From a candidate division LCP-89 bacterium B3_LCP (GTDB lineage Bacteria > Electryoneota > B3-LCP): a stretch of DNA of 64,000 nucleotides. The translations under genes and the position numbers were made by a program. The notes below the pieces were generated by a model. It was given only the letters and a program-made list of their open reading frames with translations. It did not search any database and was not told the origin of the DNA. Location: positions 310,001 through 374,000 of the forward strand of contig NJBN01000002.1 in NCBI GenBank assembly GCA_005223185.1. The letters are read 5' to 3'. Positions 26,166 to 35,761 of this stretch are shown piece by piece (positions within the stretch are counted from its first letter, which is position 1; each line of letters opens with the position of its first letter).

Positions 26166-27126
26166 TCAGCGCTTTGATCACTTGTGTTTTTACTACTTCC
26201 GAGTCGTCGGTAATCGTAAAACCGGCAGCTTTAGGATGTCCCCCTCCGCCAAAACTGTGAGCAATGGAATCAACCTTTACAGAGCCGCGACTGCGCAAAC
26301 TCACGCGAGACAACTTATCCTGCAATCTGAAAAGCGCGGAAGCTTGAACACCTTTAATCCAAAGAGCATAATCTGATAAATCTTCCGGTTCCTCATCCGC
26401 ATTAACATTCTTGACTGTCATCAAGGCGACTCGGCCGTTGGCGTGTAATTCCAGCGATCTCAGAGCATCACTTAATATGTTAATGCTTTTCAGTGAATTG
26501 CTGGAATAGACCTCTTCAGCAATCTTATGGGGGTGAGCCCCAAACTTAACCAGTTCCGTTGCAGTGGAAAAAGCCTCCTCATCAGCATTGGAAAAACGAA
26601 ATCCACCGGTATCGGTCAATAAACCCGTAAAGAGCAGATCGGCAAGCTTCTTATCAACCGGTAACTCCAATTCTCGTATCAATTTGAACAGAATTTGCGT
26701 TGTGGATGCGCATTCCGGGTGGATGATGTTAAGCTGACCGAAGCGCGTATTATCAGCATGGTGATCCACCACAATCAATTCAGCGTCGGGGCTGATGGCG
26801 TCCGTCAGAGCGCCAATTCTCGCATAGCTGCCACAATCAACAACCAACGCCCGCGTTCTTTTTTTATCTCTGCTAATGTCCCAGTTTATTACACGATCCG
26901 AACCGGGAAGAAATTTGTACCTTTCAGGAATATCACCTGATAAACAAAAAACGGCTTCACTTCCTAAGAGTCTTAATATCTCTACCCCCGCCAATGCGGA
27001 TGCCACACCATCCCCATCAGGCGAAGTATGAGTGGTTACCAAAATATCCTGCTGACCTTTTAACCGATCTCTAAACTCCTTCGCCAGTGCGGAAAATGAA
27101 TCATTCTGTGGGGTCTTCAGAGTCAT
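26119..27126 (-). CDS. nrnA: DHH-family phosphoesterase, NrnA-type oligoribonuclease
   Basis: The 335-residue protein has a DHH domain (THTSPDGDGVAS near 31, VDCGSYARIG, the signature VDHHADN near 120) and a C-terminal DHHA1 domain with SFGGGGHPKAAGF. Such proteins degrade nanoRNA or pAp. The usual placement between rbfA and truB is kept. It overlaps rbfA by 26 bp. Confidence 0.93.
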   Translation of the reverse strand: MTLKTPQNDSFSALAKEFRDRLKGQQDILVTTHTSPDGDGVASALAGVEILRLLGSEAVFCLSGDIPERYKFLPGSDRVINWDISRDKKRTRALVVDCGSYARIGALTDAISPDAELIVVDHHADNTRFGQLNIIHPECASTTQILFKLIRELELPVDKKLADLLFTGLLTDTGGFRFSNADEEAFSTATELVKFGAHPHKIAEEVYSSNSLKSINILSDALRSLELHANGRVALMTVKNVNADEEPEDLSDYALWIKGVQASALFRLQDKLSRVSLRSRGSVKVDSIAHSFGGGGHPKAAGFTITDDSEVVKTQVIKALSEEVDKRYPHTANQE

Positions 27127-27493
27127 CCCTTTGCAGCAAATCTTCTATGCGTTGTGCGCGTTCTGTAGATTCATCTATGATAAATTCAAGAGAAGGCACA
27201 TATTTTAATGAAATTTCACCAGCTAATATCTGGCGCAGCTTCTGACGGATGTTTTGAAGCTTCCGGATAGCTGCTTCTTGCTGAGGTTTATCTGCGTATA
27301 TGGATACAAAAGTCCGCGCATGCCTGAGATCACCGCTGGTGCGCACTTCAGTTACAGTTACCATCGCACCAATGTCATCTGAAAACTTTTTCTGCAGGAT
27401 ATTTCCAATCTGGCGGCGTAACAGATCGTTAACCCGAGCCTGCCGACGCCCGGGGGTTTTAGCTAATGGATCTCCCCAACGGCGGCGGCTCAT
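27101..27493 (-). CDS. rbfA: Ribosome-binding factor A
   Basis: The 130-residue KH-fold protein helps mature the 5' end of 16S rRNA in the 30S subunit. The family segments RRQARVNDLLRRQIGNIL, DLRHARTFVS and the C-terminal PSLEFIIDES are visible. It overlaps infB by 4 bp. Confidence 0.95.
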   Translation of the reverse strand: MSRRRWGDPLAKTPGRRQARVNDLLRRQIGNILQKKFSDDIGAMVTVTEVRTSGDLRHARTFVSIYADKPQQEAAIRKLQNIRQKLRQILAGEISLKYVPSLEFIIDESTERAQRIEDLLQRDDSEDPTE

Positions 27494-30243
27494 GCTAACG
27501 TTCTCTTGGTTTCGACAAGTTCGTAAACCTCGATCACGTCACTCTCTTTCATGTCGTTGAAATTTTGAATCCCCACGCCGCATTCGAAGCCTTCTTTTAC
27601 CTCTTTAGCGTCATCCTTGAAGCGTTTCAACGAACAGACTTCACCTTCATAGACTTCTTGACCGTCTCTGATCAACCTCACGCGGCTGTTCCGTTCAATT
27701 TTCCCAGCTTGCACGTAACATCCCGCTATCATGCCTAACTTGGGAACCTTGAAGGTCTGGCGTACCTCCAGAGTGCCGACGTTTTTCTCGGATACGTCCG
27801 GCGCTAACATTCCCTCAAGCGCTGCCTTGACGTCATTGATTACGTCATAAATTATCCGGTACACTCTGATTTCAACGCTTTCCTGTGTCGCCACTTCGCG
27901 GGATTTGAGATTGGGATGCACCATAAAACCGATGATCAAAGCTGATGAAGCGGCGGCTAAGTTAACGTCGGTTTCCGTTATAGCGCCCACGCCGCGATGA
28001 ATGATGTTGACGCCGACCTCTTCGGAATTCAGCTTCATCAGTGAATCACTCAGGGCTTCCACCGATCCATTGACGTCCCCTTTTATGATTAACGGTAGTT
28101 CCCGCACTTCACCGCTTTTAATCTGTGCTGATAACCCTTCTAAGCTTAACACTCGAATCTGCTTAAACGCTTGTTCACGTTGTAGAGCTTGCCGTTTCAG
28201 AGAGATGGCTTTGGTTTCCTTCTCGCTGTCAAGACATAAGAAGGATTCACCTGCCTGAGGCGTGCCGTCAAATCCCAAAACCTGCACGGGGAAACCGGGA
28301 CCAACTTTCTTGATCTTCTTCCCATATTCATCAAAGAGCGCTTTGACTCGTCCAGCGTATGCTCCTCCGACGAAGTTGTTGCTGAGCTTTAGCGTGCCCT
28401 GTTGTACTAGGACTGTAGCAAGTGGTCCCCTTCCTTTATCCAAACGTGATTCAATGATTATTGCCCGCGCATTACGGTCTGGATTTGCCTTCAGATCCAA
28501 CACCTCTGCAGCCAGTGTAATCTCTTCTAATAGATTTTCTATACCGTCTCCGCTCTTGGCGGATACTAAAGCACACTGATATTTACCACCCCATTCCTCT
28601 ACTAAAATATCCTTCTCAGAAAGCTCTCTACGGATAAGGTCTGGGTCTGCGGTCGGTTTATCAACCTTGTTGATGGCGATAATTATGGGAACACCAGCAG
28701 CTTTCGCATGATTTATGGCTTCAGTAGTTTGGGGCATAACGTGATCATCAGCAGCTACTACCAGGACAACTAAATCGGTAACATGAGCACCGCGGGCACG
28801 CATGGCTGTAAAAGCTTCATGACCGGGAGTATCTAAGAACGTGATTGGTTTATTCTGGTAAGTTACGGAATATGCGCCTATATGCTGAGTTATTCCTCCG
28901 GATTCTCCCGCGACGATATTCGATTTCCGAATGTGGTCCAATAGCGAAGTTTTTCCATGATCGACGTGTCCCATAACGGTCACCACAGGAGGTCTCGGTT
29001 TCAGATTTTCCTCCGCTTCCTCTTCCTCCTCTATGACTTCTTCAACGCCGTCAAATTCACTTATAAATTCAATATCATATCCGTAATCCCCCACTAAAAG
29101 TTCGATTGCATCACGGTCTAACCGCTGGTTTATGGTTACCTGTAAACCCATATCGAGGCATTTTCTGATCAATTCAGAAACGGGAACATCCAAGAGCGCA
29201 GCTAGATCATTAGTGGGTATAAATTCCATCACCTTGAGGACGTTTTCATCCTCCAACACCTCGCCAACGTCTTGAACTTTACGGCGGCGTTTGCGTGGTT
29301 TCTTCTCTTCCATAGAAGCCAGCGTCTGCTTGATCGATGCGTCGACAACCTTCTGATCAACTCTTGCCTTTTTGCTTCTACGCCTACGCCTGCTTCGTTT
29401 GCTTGGAGCGGCTTCTGCTGGTTTTTCCTTTGCAGCTTTCGCCTTGGGTGCTTCTCTCTTTGCCTTCTTTCGTTCCAGTGCGGTCTTTTTGGCACGTTCG
29501 ACTGCCTTTTCAACCGTCAGCTCTTCTTCCGTTAGTTCCTTCTTCTTTCGCTTGTGGCGTTTTTTTGCAGGTTCAGGTGCCACGCCTTCTTCTTTGGCGT
29601 CTCGCTTACGCGCTAATTCGCGCGCTCGCGCCACCATATCGTCTGTTTTAGCATCCGCCATCAACGCTTCAAATGTGCCGGGCATCGGCGAATCTTTCTT
29701 CTTCTTTCCTTTCTCTGCTTTTTTCTTATCTGCTTCAGCTTCTTTCTTCTCTTCAGGTGCTGCTTCAACCGGTTGCGCTACGCTCTCTGTGGGTTCAGGC
29801 TGCTTTTCAGGTTTCTTCTTTTTCTTCTCTTTAGTTACAGCTTTGGTTTTGGCAGTATCATCGACATCATCAACCTCTTTCTTGATTTCCGGTTTTTCAG
29901 GAGGTTGTTCCTCTACAATTTCCTTTTCCGGAACTTCTTCCGGTTCCGGTTCATGCTCGATACTGATCTCAGCCGTTTCAGATAGAATTTTTTCGAGTTC
30001 TTCTTCCCGCGCTCGCTCAGAAATCTTGCGGCGTTCCAGGACTTTATCGGGTTTTGCCTCATCCTGCAATTCCTGGTAGAGAGCTCGATCGAATTTCTTT
30101 AACACCTCATGATAGAGTTCTTCATCAATTGTGCTCATGTGCCCTTTGGGCACAGAATGCCCCATACTATCGAGGTGCTCGATAATGGTGGTACTGGCTA
30201 AATTTAATTCTTTGGCGATTTTGTAGATTTTATACTTTGGCAA
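27490..30243 (-). CDS. infB: Translation initiation factor IF-2
   Basis: The 917-residue GTPase places initiator tRNA on the ribosome. The N-terminal IF2-N helix bundle (YKIYKIAKELNLASTTII) is followed by about 300 residues of Lys/Glu/Pro-rich, probably disordered linker. The second IF2-N domain is at about 340-390 and the G domain at about 415-580 (GHVDHGKTSLLDHIR, DTPGHEAF, NKVDKP). Domains II-IV complete the protein. The charged linker produces long spurious frames on the other strand. Confidence 0.98.
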   Translation of the reverse strand: MPKYKIYKIAKELNLASTTIIEHLDSMGHSVPKGHMSTIDEELYHEVLKKFDRALYQELQDEAKPDKVLERRKISERAREEELEKILSETAEISIEHEPEPEEVPEKEIVEEQPPEKPEIKKEVDDVDDTAKTKAVTKEKKKKKPEKQPEPTESVAQPVEAAPEEKKEAEADKKKAEKGKKKKDSPMPGTFEALMADAKTDDMVARARELARKRDAKEEGVAPEPAKKRHKRKKKELTEEELTVEKAVERAKKTALERKKAKREAPKAKAAKEKPAEAAPSKRSRRRRRSKKARVDQKVVDASIKQTLASMEEKKPRKRRRKVQDVGEVLEDENVLKVMEFIPTNDLAALLDVPVSELIRKCLDMGLQVTINQRLDRDAIELLVGDYGYDIEFISEFDGVEEVIEEEEEAEENLKPRPPVVTVMGHVDHGKTSLLDHIRKSNIVAGESGGITQHIGAYSVTYQNKPITFLDTPGHEAFTAMRARGAHVTDLVVLVVAADDHVMPQTTEAINHAKAAGVPIIIAINKVDKPTADPDLIRRELSEKDILVEEWGGKYQCALVSAKSGDGIENLLEEITLAAEVLDLKANPDRNARAIIIESRLDKGRGPLATVLVQQGTLKLSNNFVGGAYAGRVKALFDEYGKKIKKVGPGFPVQVLGFDGTPQAGESFLCLDSEKETKAISLKRQALQREQAFKQIRVLSLEGLSAQIKSGEVRELPLIIKGDVNGSVEALSDSLMKLNSEEVGVNIIHRGVGAITETDVNLAAASSALIIGFMVHPNLKSREVATQESVEIRVYRIIYDVINDVKAALEGMLAPDVSEKNVGTLEVRQTFKVPKLGMIAGCYVQAGKIERNSRVRLIRDGQEVYEGEVCSLKRFKDDAKEVKEGFECGVGIQNFNDMKESDVIEVYELVETKRTLA

Positions 30244-30275
30244 ACGAACCTCTTAAATGTACGGGAAGTTCAAAT

Positions 30276-31508
30276 CTAATCTTCGTAATATACTGTTAAA
30301 GCTTCCAGTATTTTATTGGCAATAGCCTCACCAACTCCGCTGATTTCAAGTAATTTCTCTTTACCAGCGTCTAATACCTGTTCGGCGTTGTCGTAGCCTG
30401 CGGTTTTAAGCTTTCCTTTGACAGAATCGCTTAATCCTTCGATTTCATCTATGGGGAGTTCTTCCTCCTCGTAGAAATCGGACTCTTTGATCGGTTCGAT
30501 GTTGACGCCTACAAGCAAAGATGCTAACCTGATATTCTGACCCTTCCGTCCGATAGCCATGGACATCTGGTCGTCCGGTATGACGGCCATGATCCTTCTG
30601 TTCTCTTCGTCGGGAATGAGTTCTAAAGGAGTGACCGGCGCCAGCGCTCGATGGATCAATAAACTACGCTCTTCATTCCAGTGAATTATATCTATCTTTT
30701 CATTGTTGAGTTCACGCACGATTGCCTGAATGCGTACACCTTTTAAGCCAACGCAAGCTCCTACAGGATCGATACGCTTATCGTTGGATTCCACTGCAAT
30801 CTTCGTCCGGTCTCCCGGTTCTCTGACGATCCTGCGGATCTCCACGATGCCGTCGTATATCTCAGGAACTTCAATTTCGAACAACCGGCGAATAAAACTG
30901 ACGTCCGCTCGACTGACGATAATTAAAGGTTCCTTAGGCGTTCTGGCCACATCTTTGATTATGGCGCGCACCGTGTCACCGCGGCGATATCTTTCATTGT
31001 ATATCGCCTCGTCACGCGGCATGACAACTTCGGTTTTATCTACGTTTATGCGGATTTCATGTCGGTTAATCTGATGAACGTCGCCTAAAATGACCTCGCC
31101 CTTGCGTTCGGTAAATTCACGGAAGATGTTATCTTTCTCCACTTCCTTGATTTTTTGGGCTAAGTTTTGTTTAGCCGCAGTGATCAATCGCCGACCGAAA
31201 GTCCTGTAATCTATTATTTCTACGAAATCTTCACCAACTTCAAAATCGCCGTCAACCTTCTGCGCGTCTGAAAGAGCAACCTGAGTTACCGGGTCTTCGA
31301 TGCCGTCATCTGGAACGATCTCCTTCTCGCAATAGATCTCAATGTCACCCTTCTCCAGATTGAAGATAACGTCGAAATTATCTGAAGAACCGAATTTTTT
31401 CTTCAGAATAGATAGAAAGACGCTTTCAATGATCTCCTGGAAGGCGTGTTTTTCAATCTGTTTCTCGCGGATTAAATACGAAATGGCATCCACTATATCG
31501 TGGTTCAT
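30276..31508 (-). CDS. nusA: Transcription termination/antitermination factor NusA
   Basis: The 410-residue protein binds RNA polymerase and nascent RNA. The N-terminal domain covers about 1-125, the S1 domain 130-200 and two KH domains about 225-345 (VGACVGLKGVRIQAIV, SMAIGRKGQNIRLA). A C-terminal helix-hairpin-helix segment contains LEISGVGEAIANKIL. It lies between rimP and infB, the conserved order. Confidence 0.97.
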   Translation of the reverse strand: MNHDIVDAISYLIREKQIEKHAFQEIIESVFLSILKKKFGSSDNFDVIFNLEKGDIEIYCEKEIVPDDGIEDPVTQVALSDAQKVDGDFEVGEDFVEIIDYRTFGRRLITAAKQNLAQKIKEVEKDNIFREFTERKGEVILGDVHQINRHEIRINVDKTEVVMPRDEAIYNERYRRGDTVRAIIKDVARTPKEPLIIVSRADVSFIRRLFEIEVPEIYDGIVEIRRIVREPGDRTKIAVESNDKRIDPVGACVGLKGVRIQAIVRELNNEKIDIIHWNEERSLLIHRALAPVTPLELIPDEENRRIMAVIPDDQMSMAIGRKGQNIRLASLLVGVNIEPIKESDFYEEEELPIDEIEGLSDSVKGKLKTAGYDNAEQVLDAGKEKLLEISGVGEAIANKILEALTVYYED

Positions 31509-31607
31509 GGTGTCAGACCTCTAATTACCCAACTCATCTGTCTCTCCTCCTGATGTGTAATTCCCTTCTTTCATTATAAGCAACAGTGCAGCTTGATCCT
31601 GCAAATT

Positions 31608-32057
31608 TTATTTCAAGCTCGGTATCACGAATACAGAATTGTCTATGTCAAAGGCAAATTCGCGGATATGTTCCCCGAAATTTACTGCAAAAGAATCTTT
31701 CATCACCTTGGTCAGTTCACCTTTGAAAACAACCTGCTTGCCTTCCTCTTGGTAGCGCACTTCAACTGAACGCCCCACATTTTTCTCGAACTGCCATTTT
31801 TTTAACGGATGATTCAGACCCGGTGAGGATACCTCTAAGCGGTAATCAGGGAAATCGTGCGGATAGCTGTCCAGCAGGTCGCTGATCTGATGCGATAGAT
31901 CAGCACATTCTTCGACAGATATATTGTGATCTTCGGCGTCAGACAGAACCCGCAGATGCTGCCGTCCGCGTACCGGGTGCCAGTTAGCGCTGATCAGATG
32001 AAATCCCGCTGATTCCACTAACTTCCCGATCCGTCTCTCTAACTCAATTGAATCCAA
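31608..32057 (-). CDS. rimP: Ribosome maturation factor RimP
   Basis: The 149-residue protein assists 30S assembly. DYRLEVSSPGLNHPLKKWQFEKNVGRSVEV is the family core (split here by residues 78-107), followed by an SH3-like C-terminus. The start codon is TTG with AAGGT in front. It is the first gene of the long minus-strand operon. A strong hairpin ends only 21 bp upstream of its start codon. Confidence 0.95.
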   Translation of the reverse strand: MDSIELERRIGKLVESAGFHLISANWHPVRGRQHLRVLSDAEDHNISVEECADLSHQISDLLDSYPHDFPDYRLEVSSPGLNHPLKKWQFEKNVGRSVEVRYQEEGKQVVFKGELTKVMKDSFAVNFGEHIREFAFDIDNSVFVIPSLK

Positions 32058-32078
32058 TTTACCTTGCGATTAAACAAA

Positions 32079-32101
32079 AAAGTGGGATTACGGCCCACTT
32101 T
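32079..32101 (-). terminator. Hairpin with T-run just upstream of rimP
   Basis: AAAGTGGG and CCCACTTT (32094-32101 with 32079-32086) form a perfect 8-bp stem with a 7-base loop. On the minus strand it is followed by TTTGTTT. It can terminate transcription of the TPR gene ending at 32214. Since rimP starts at 32057, no promoter fits between it and rimP, so it lies in the rimP leader or at the very start of that transcript. Confidence 0.75.
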
Positions 32102-32108
32102 CACAGGT

Positions 32109-32137
32109 AAATTAACCAAAATTTTTGTTCAAATCAA
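32109..32137 (-). promoter_or_regulatory. Candidate promoter of the rimP-nusA-infB operon
   Basis: On the minus strand TTGATT (32137-32132) and TAATTT (32114-32109) are 17 bp apart in a very AT-rich stretch. The -10 match is weak. An overlapping alternative uses TTGAAC. The start site would fall close to the hairpin at 32079-32101. Confidence 0.35.
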
Positions 32138-32213
32138 GTAAAAAAAGAGTTATTTTTGGAAAATTTCTTACTTAGTACGGTTATTTCTGCTTTATTCAGT
32201 GATAAAGTAATTT

Positions 32214-32891
32214 CTACAACCGCGCTGCCTCTTTTATTGCTTCTCTGGCGAAGGGTGAATCGGGGAAATTGGTTTCAATTAATTCGCATTCAGTTCGCGC
32301 TCGTTCAGATTCACCTGCCAAGCGATAGCAGCGAGCCGCATCTAAGTGAAATCGCGGTGCTAAGAAAAAATTCTTTTTCACCGAAGCAGCCTGCAGATAG
32401 ACTTGAGCCGCATCATTGAAACGCCCCAAGTCTTCGAGACACGATGCCTTCCCGGCTAAAGCGGATGGATACAGATATGCGGATTTTCGTCCCTTTTGCA
32501 GATATCTGTCGTACGCTTCTAATGCTTCTTCCTTCTGATCAGCCATCATGTGCATCTGCGCAGTGTACATGAGAGCTTCGTTACCGGCAGTGGTTCCGCT
32601 GAAGCGTTCCGCTATCTGATTAAAATCATCAGCAAGTGCCGCCGGATCGACTGCCTGGGCTGCAGTCAACGCCACTCCCATCTCATAAGCTGCTTGATAT
32701 TCCGCATTTCTCTTGGATGTAAACCAGAACGCTGTAAGCGCTATTATCAGGATAACAGCACCGCCAATCTTTATAATCTTATTCTTATTTTCGCTGAAAT
32801 AATCGCGACTTTGAAAGTAAGTAGTGACTAACTTATCTTCCTTCAATTCTTTCTTTCTAACGTGTTGTAACGGTTTTACGCCTTTAGCCAT
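32214..32891 (-). CDS. Membrane-anchored TPR protein (YfgM-like layout)
   Basis: The 225-residue protein has a lysine-rich N-terminus and one membrane segment (about 43-60, IIKIGGAVILIIALTAFWF). A helical region with at least two to three tetratricopeptide repeats follows (GNEALMYTAQMHMMADQKEEALEAY type). The layout resembles YfgM or CcmI-like periplasmic TPR proteins that bind other proteins. The specific partner is unknown. It is a single gene ending in the terminator at 32079-32101. Confidence 0.8.
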   Translation of the reverse strand: MAKGVKPLQHVRKKELKEDKLVTTYFQSRDYFSENKNKIIKIGGAVILIIALTAFWFTSKRNAEYQAAYEMGVALTAAQAVDPAALADDFNQIAERFSGTTAGNEALMYTAQMHMMADQKEEALEAYDRYLQKGRKSAYLYPSALAGKASCLEDLGRFNDAAQVYLQAASVKKNFFLAPRFHLDAARCYRLAGESERARTECELIETNFPDSPFAREAIKEAARL

Positions 32892-33003
32892 GGATTCCTC
32901 AAGTTCTATTCCTTAACACAATAAGTGGATTCTTCACACATAAAAGATAGTCATAAATCAGACCTGATGCCAGCACTGTTTTGAGAAATATTCTTTGATG
33001 GAA

Positions 33004-35388
33004 TCAGGGCAGGTAGCATACCTTCCTGATTGCCTGCCACGAACCTGATGATACTTGCACGAAGTATATCCCCGCAGCGATATTATTCAGTTGCAGCGTA
33101 AACTGATGCTGTCCTGCTGATCGCCAGCCGTTGTAACGGGTGGCTGTAAGGCACCCGCGAATGTCGTAAATGTTAATTGCAACAGGGCCTGCCGTGGGTA
33201 TTGAATATGACAGTTGCGTGCCGTCATTAAACGGATTGGGGTGGGGAGGACTGAAGTGGTATTCCTTTGAGGCAGCCGCTGTTCCCGAGCCGGGTTCAAC
33301 TGCAGCTACTATACCTTCCTTGGTGAAGTCGAAGGCATCGACGTCATATACCGGTACCGGATAAATGCCAATGTATGAGGAAAATGAGTACCCCCCCGGT
33401 TCGTAACTCTCAGGTACGTAGAAAGACGTCGATAGATTTCTGGTTCCTGGAGCAAATAAAAAGCTATAATTATCGAGCGGACCGATAATCTGATTTCCCG
33501 GTGTGGTTATCATAGTCCAGACGTCTATCTGTAGAGATTGTGGCTCGTTGTTCTCCACTTGTATGATATAATCGATCGTGCCTCCCTCTTCTGGGATCAC
33601 TATAGGTGGATTATATGGTAGCAATAAGATGCTTAAGTTCAGAATTATACCTGTATTCTCCATGAGATATAAACCACCAGCAGCGCAGCCCACTAACAGG
33701 TCGTTATCACCATCATTGTCTATATCTGCCAGATAAGGAACGGCATGATCGCCGAAATCCCAATCTTCATAGCTTGTATTCTCCAGACTCCATAACGGCT
33801 GCGGAGGACCGTTATTGCGGTAGAAAGCAATATGTCCCGTCAATCCACCATTGCCCACCAGCAGATCTAAGTCGCCATCGAAATCCAGGTCCGCAATGGC
33901 TGGTGCGGAGAATCCACCCACGCTGATACCGTTGTAGTTCCCCAGGTCTTCCCAGACGGGAATTTCCGGCGTTCCGCTATTTTGTATCCACCTCAATGAA
34001 TCGTCAGCAGAACCGACGAACAGATCGAGGTCTCCATCCATATCTGCATCTGCCAAAACAGGAGTTGAATTTTCTCCAAGATCAATTCCTGTATAGTTAT
34101 AGACTGCATCCGCCCAGACTGCCGCTTGAGGAGTGCCGTCATTCTGGAAATATGTTAAAGTGCCATCCCCGCTGCCTGCTACTAAATCTATGTCGTCATC
34201 ATTATCTAAATCACCAAACGCCAGCGCCTCCGATCCCGGCAGATTGATACCTGCATATTGATTGGTAACTAAATGCCATGCCGCAGAATCGGGACTGCCT
34301 ATATTTTCTAAGAATATCACTCCAGCGGGAATGCGTCCGACGAACATGTCCAGATCACCATCGTCATCGATGTCCACCAAGGAAGGCTTGCTGTAGTTGC
34401 CCGCATCGAAATAGGCAAACTGATCCTGAGTAAATTCCCAATCAGGCGCATTGGGATTCCCGATATTGGTTAGAAGCGTCAAATTACCGTCAGATTCTCC
34501 TGCAATCAAATCCAGGTCATCATCACTATCAAGGTCACAGAGAGTCGGACAGGCGTTGTAACCCGGATTGTAGATGACGCCCATATCTAGAAAATCAGGC
34601 GTTGACGCCGGTCCTTCATTATGAAAATAGTGGATTTCACCTTCTGCGCCAGCCATGAAAATATCCTGTAAGTTGTCACTATCAACATCAAATACACAGA
34701 CTGAAGTGTTATCCCCGACGTCCAAACCCTGATAATTGGGAGTCTGATAGCTCCATGCAGGAGATCCAACCGATCCCATATTGAGGAAATGCGCCGCTCC
34801 TGCCTCTATCGGATCTTCCCTGTCGTGTCCTACTAACAGATCGTCATCGTTGTCGGCATCCAGGTCGCGAAAGAATGGAATAGCGTGATAGTTGACCCCC
34901 AACGATCCAAAATTTTCCGTCATAAAGGTCCATATCGGATCTTCCAGAGTTCCGTCATTGCGGTAATGCCAGATGCTGCCCTCTTCCTCACCGATGAACA
35001 TGTCAAGATCGCCGTCATCATCGTAATCCCAGAACGTTGGAGCACTGTATTTGCCGATGTCAATCGTGTCCAGAGCAGTTGTGATGCAAATCCAGTCCGG
35101 AGGGTTATTACCGCTGTTCTCCAGGAAATTCAGGTAGCCGTCATGTTCACCCACGAAAAGATCAAAGTCGCCGTCATTGTCAATATCCACGAATGTCGGT
35201 TTGGAAAATTCCACACCTCCATGGTAAAAAGCTACTTGCGATTCTTCTAAAACATCGTGAATCACACGCTGCCAGTATATGTCCTGGGACTGCAGACGAT
35301 TGGGACTTAAGATCAGCACGATGGTCATTATCAGAACGGTTAAGCGGATACTTTGAAATAATCTGCCCAGCGTTAAGTATGCTTTCAT
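33004..35388 (-). CDS. Secreted FG-GAP/VCBS repeat protein with T9SS sorting domain
   Basis: The 794-residue protein begins with a signal peptide (hydrophobic about 15-29). Ten repeats follow with the calcium-binding pattern DxDxDGDxDLFVG (for example DIDNDGDFDLFVGEHDG and DLDFDGDLDLLVG), typical of FG-GAP beta-propeller proteins. After a linker domain the C-terminus has PNPFNDGTQLSYSIP and AAGIYFVQVSSG, the T9SS type A signature. It is probably exported to the cell surface and binds calcium. Its ligand is unknown. Confidence 0.9.
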   Translation of the reverse strand: MKAYLTLGRLFQSIRLTVLIMTIVLILSPNRLQSQDIYWQRVIHDVLEESQVAFYHGGVEFSKPTFVDIDNDGDFDLFVGEHDGYLNFLENSGNNPPDWICITTALDTIDIGKYSAPTFWDYDDDGDLDMFIGEEEGSIWHYRNDGTLEDPIWTFMTENFGSLGVNYHAIPFFRDLDADNDDDLLVGHDREDPIEAGAAHFLNMGSVGSPAWSYQTPNYQGLDVGDNTSVCVFDVDSDNLQDIFMAGAEGEIHYFHNEGPASTPDFLDMGVIYNPGYNACPTLCDLDSDDDLDLIAGESDGNLTLLTNIGNPNAPDWEFTQDQFAYFDAGNYSKPSLVDIDDDGDLDMFVGRIPAGVIFLENIGSPDSAAWHLVTNQYAGINLPGSEALAFGDLDNDDDIDLVAGSGDGTLTYFQNDGTPQAAVWADAVYNYTGIDLGENSTPVLADADMDGDLDLFVGSADDSLRWIQNSGTPEIPVWEDLGNYNGISVGGFSAPAIADLDFDGDLDLLVGNGGLTGHIAFYRNNGPPQPLWSLENTSYEDWDFGDHAVPYLADIDNDGDNDLLVGCAAGGLYLMENTGIILNLSILLLPYNPPIVIPEEGGTIDYIIQVENNEPQSLQIDVWTMITTPGNQIIGPLDNYSFLFAPGTRNLSTSFYVPESYEPGGYSFSSYIGIYPVPVYDVDAFDFTKEGIVAAVEPGSGTAAASKEYHFSPPHPNPFNDGTQLSYSIPTAGPVAINIYDIRGCLTATRYNGWRSAGQHQFTLQLNNIAAGIYFVQVSSGSWQAIRKVCYLP

Positions 35389-35429
35389 GACGAAGATTCC
35401 TTAATTATTCACCTGAAATTATTTGCTTG

Positions 35430-35458
35430 AAGATAAATACAAACAGGGGCAATGTCAA
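35430..35458 (-). promoter_or_regulatory. Promoter of the FG-GAP protein gene
   Basis: On the minus strand TTGACA (35458-35453) and TATCTT (35435-35430) have a 17-bp spacer. The start codon at 35388 is about 40 nt downstream. Confidence 0.65.
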
Positions 35459-35596
35459 GAAAAAGGAGAGAAAGCCTGTGGATTATGCGATTTTTTCAGG
35501 CAGGTGTCAAATAAATAGGCAATAGTTATCTACCTGATATTTATTATGTTAATTGAATTGCGCTTCTACCGCTGTCAACCAAGCCAACAATTAGCC

Positions 35597-35610
35597 GTGA
35601 TCTGGATCAC
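35597..35610 (+). promoter_or_regulatory. CRP/FNR-like palindrome
   Basis: GTGATC-TG-GATCAC is a perfect palindrome fitting the GTGA-N6-TCAC core of CRP-family sites. It lies 152 bp before the small secreted protein gene, in a 373-bp gap that otherwise holds only AT-rich promoter-like sequence. No regulator of this family is in the window. Confidence 0.35.
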
Positions 35611-35761
35611 TTATTTTCAAAAATATTTTCTGTATATCTATTAATAACAGTATGATAGTAGTGCACCCGTTTTTTGGCATCTGCTTTGCTTTTATCAGCA
35701 GCGAACATGAAAATAATCGAAAAAGGCAAAATAAGTGAAGACAATCAGCAGGAGGTTCAAA

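Noticed and set aside
29372-30079. Long plus-strand frames opposite infB
   Set aside because: They mirror the Lys/Glu/Ala-rich IF-2 linker, giving Ser/Phe/Leu-rich low-complexity products without domains.
35389-35761. Possible RNA gene in the gap before the small secreted protein
   Set aside because: The 373-bp gap is AT-rich, with a promoter and one palindrome, but no stable conserved-looking fold was seen.
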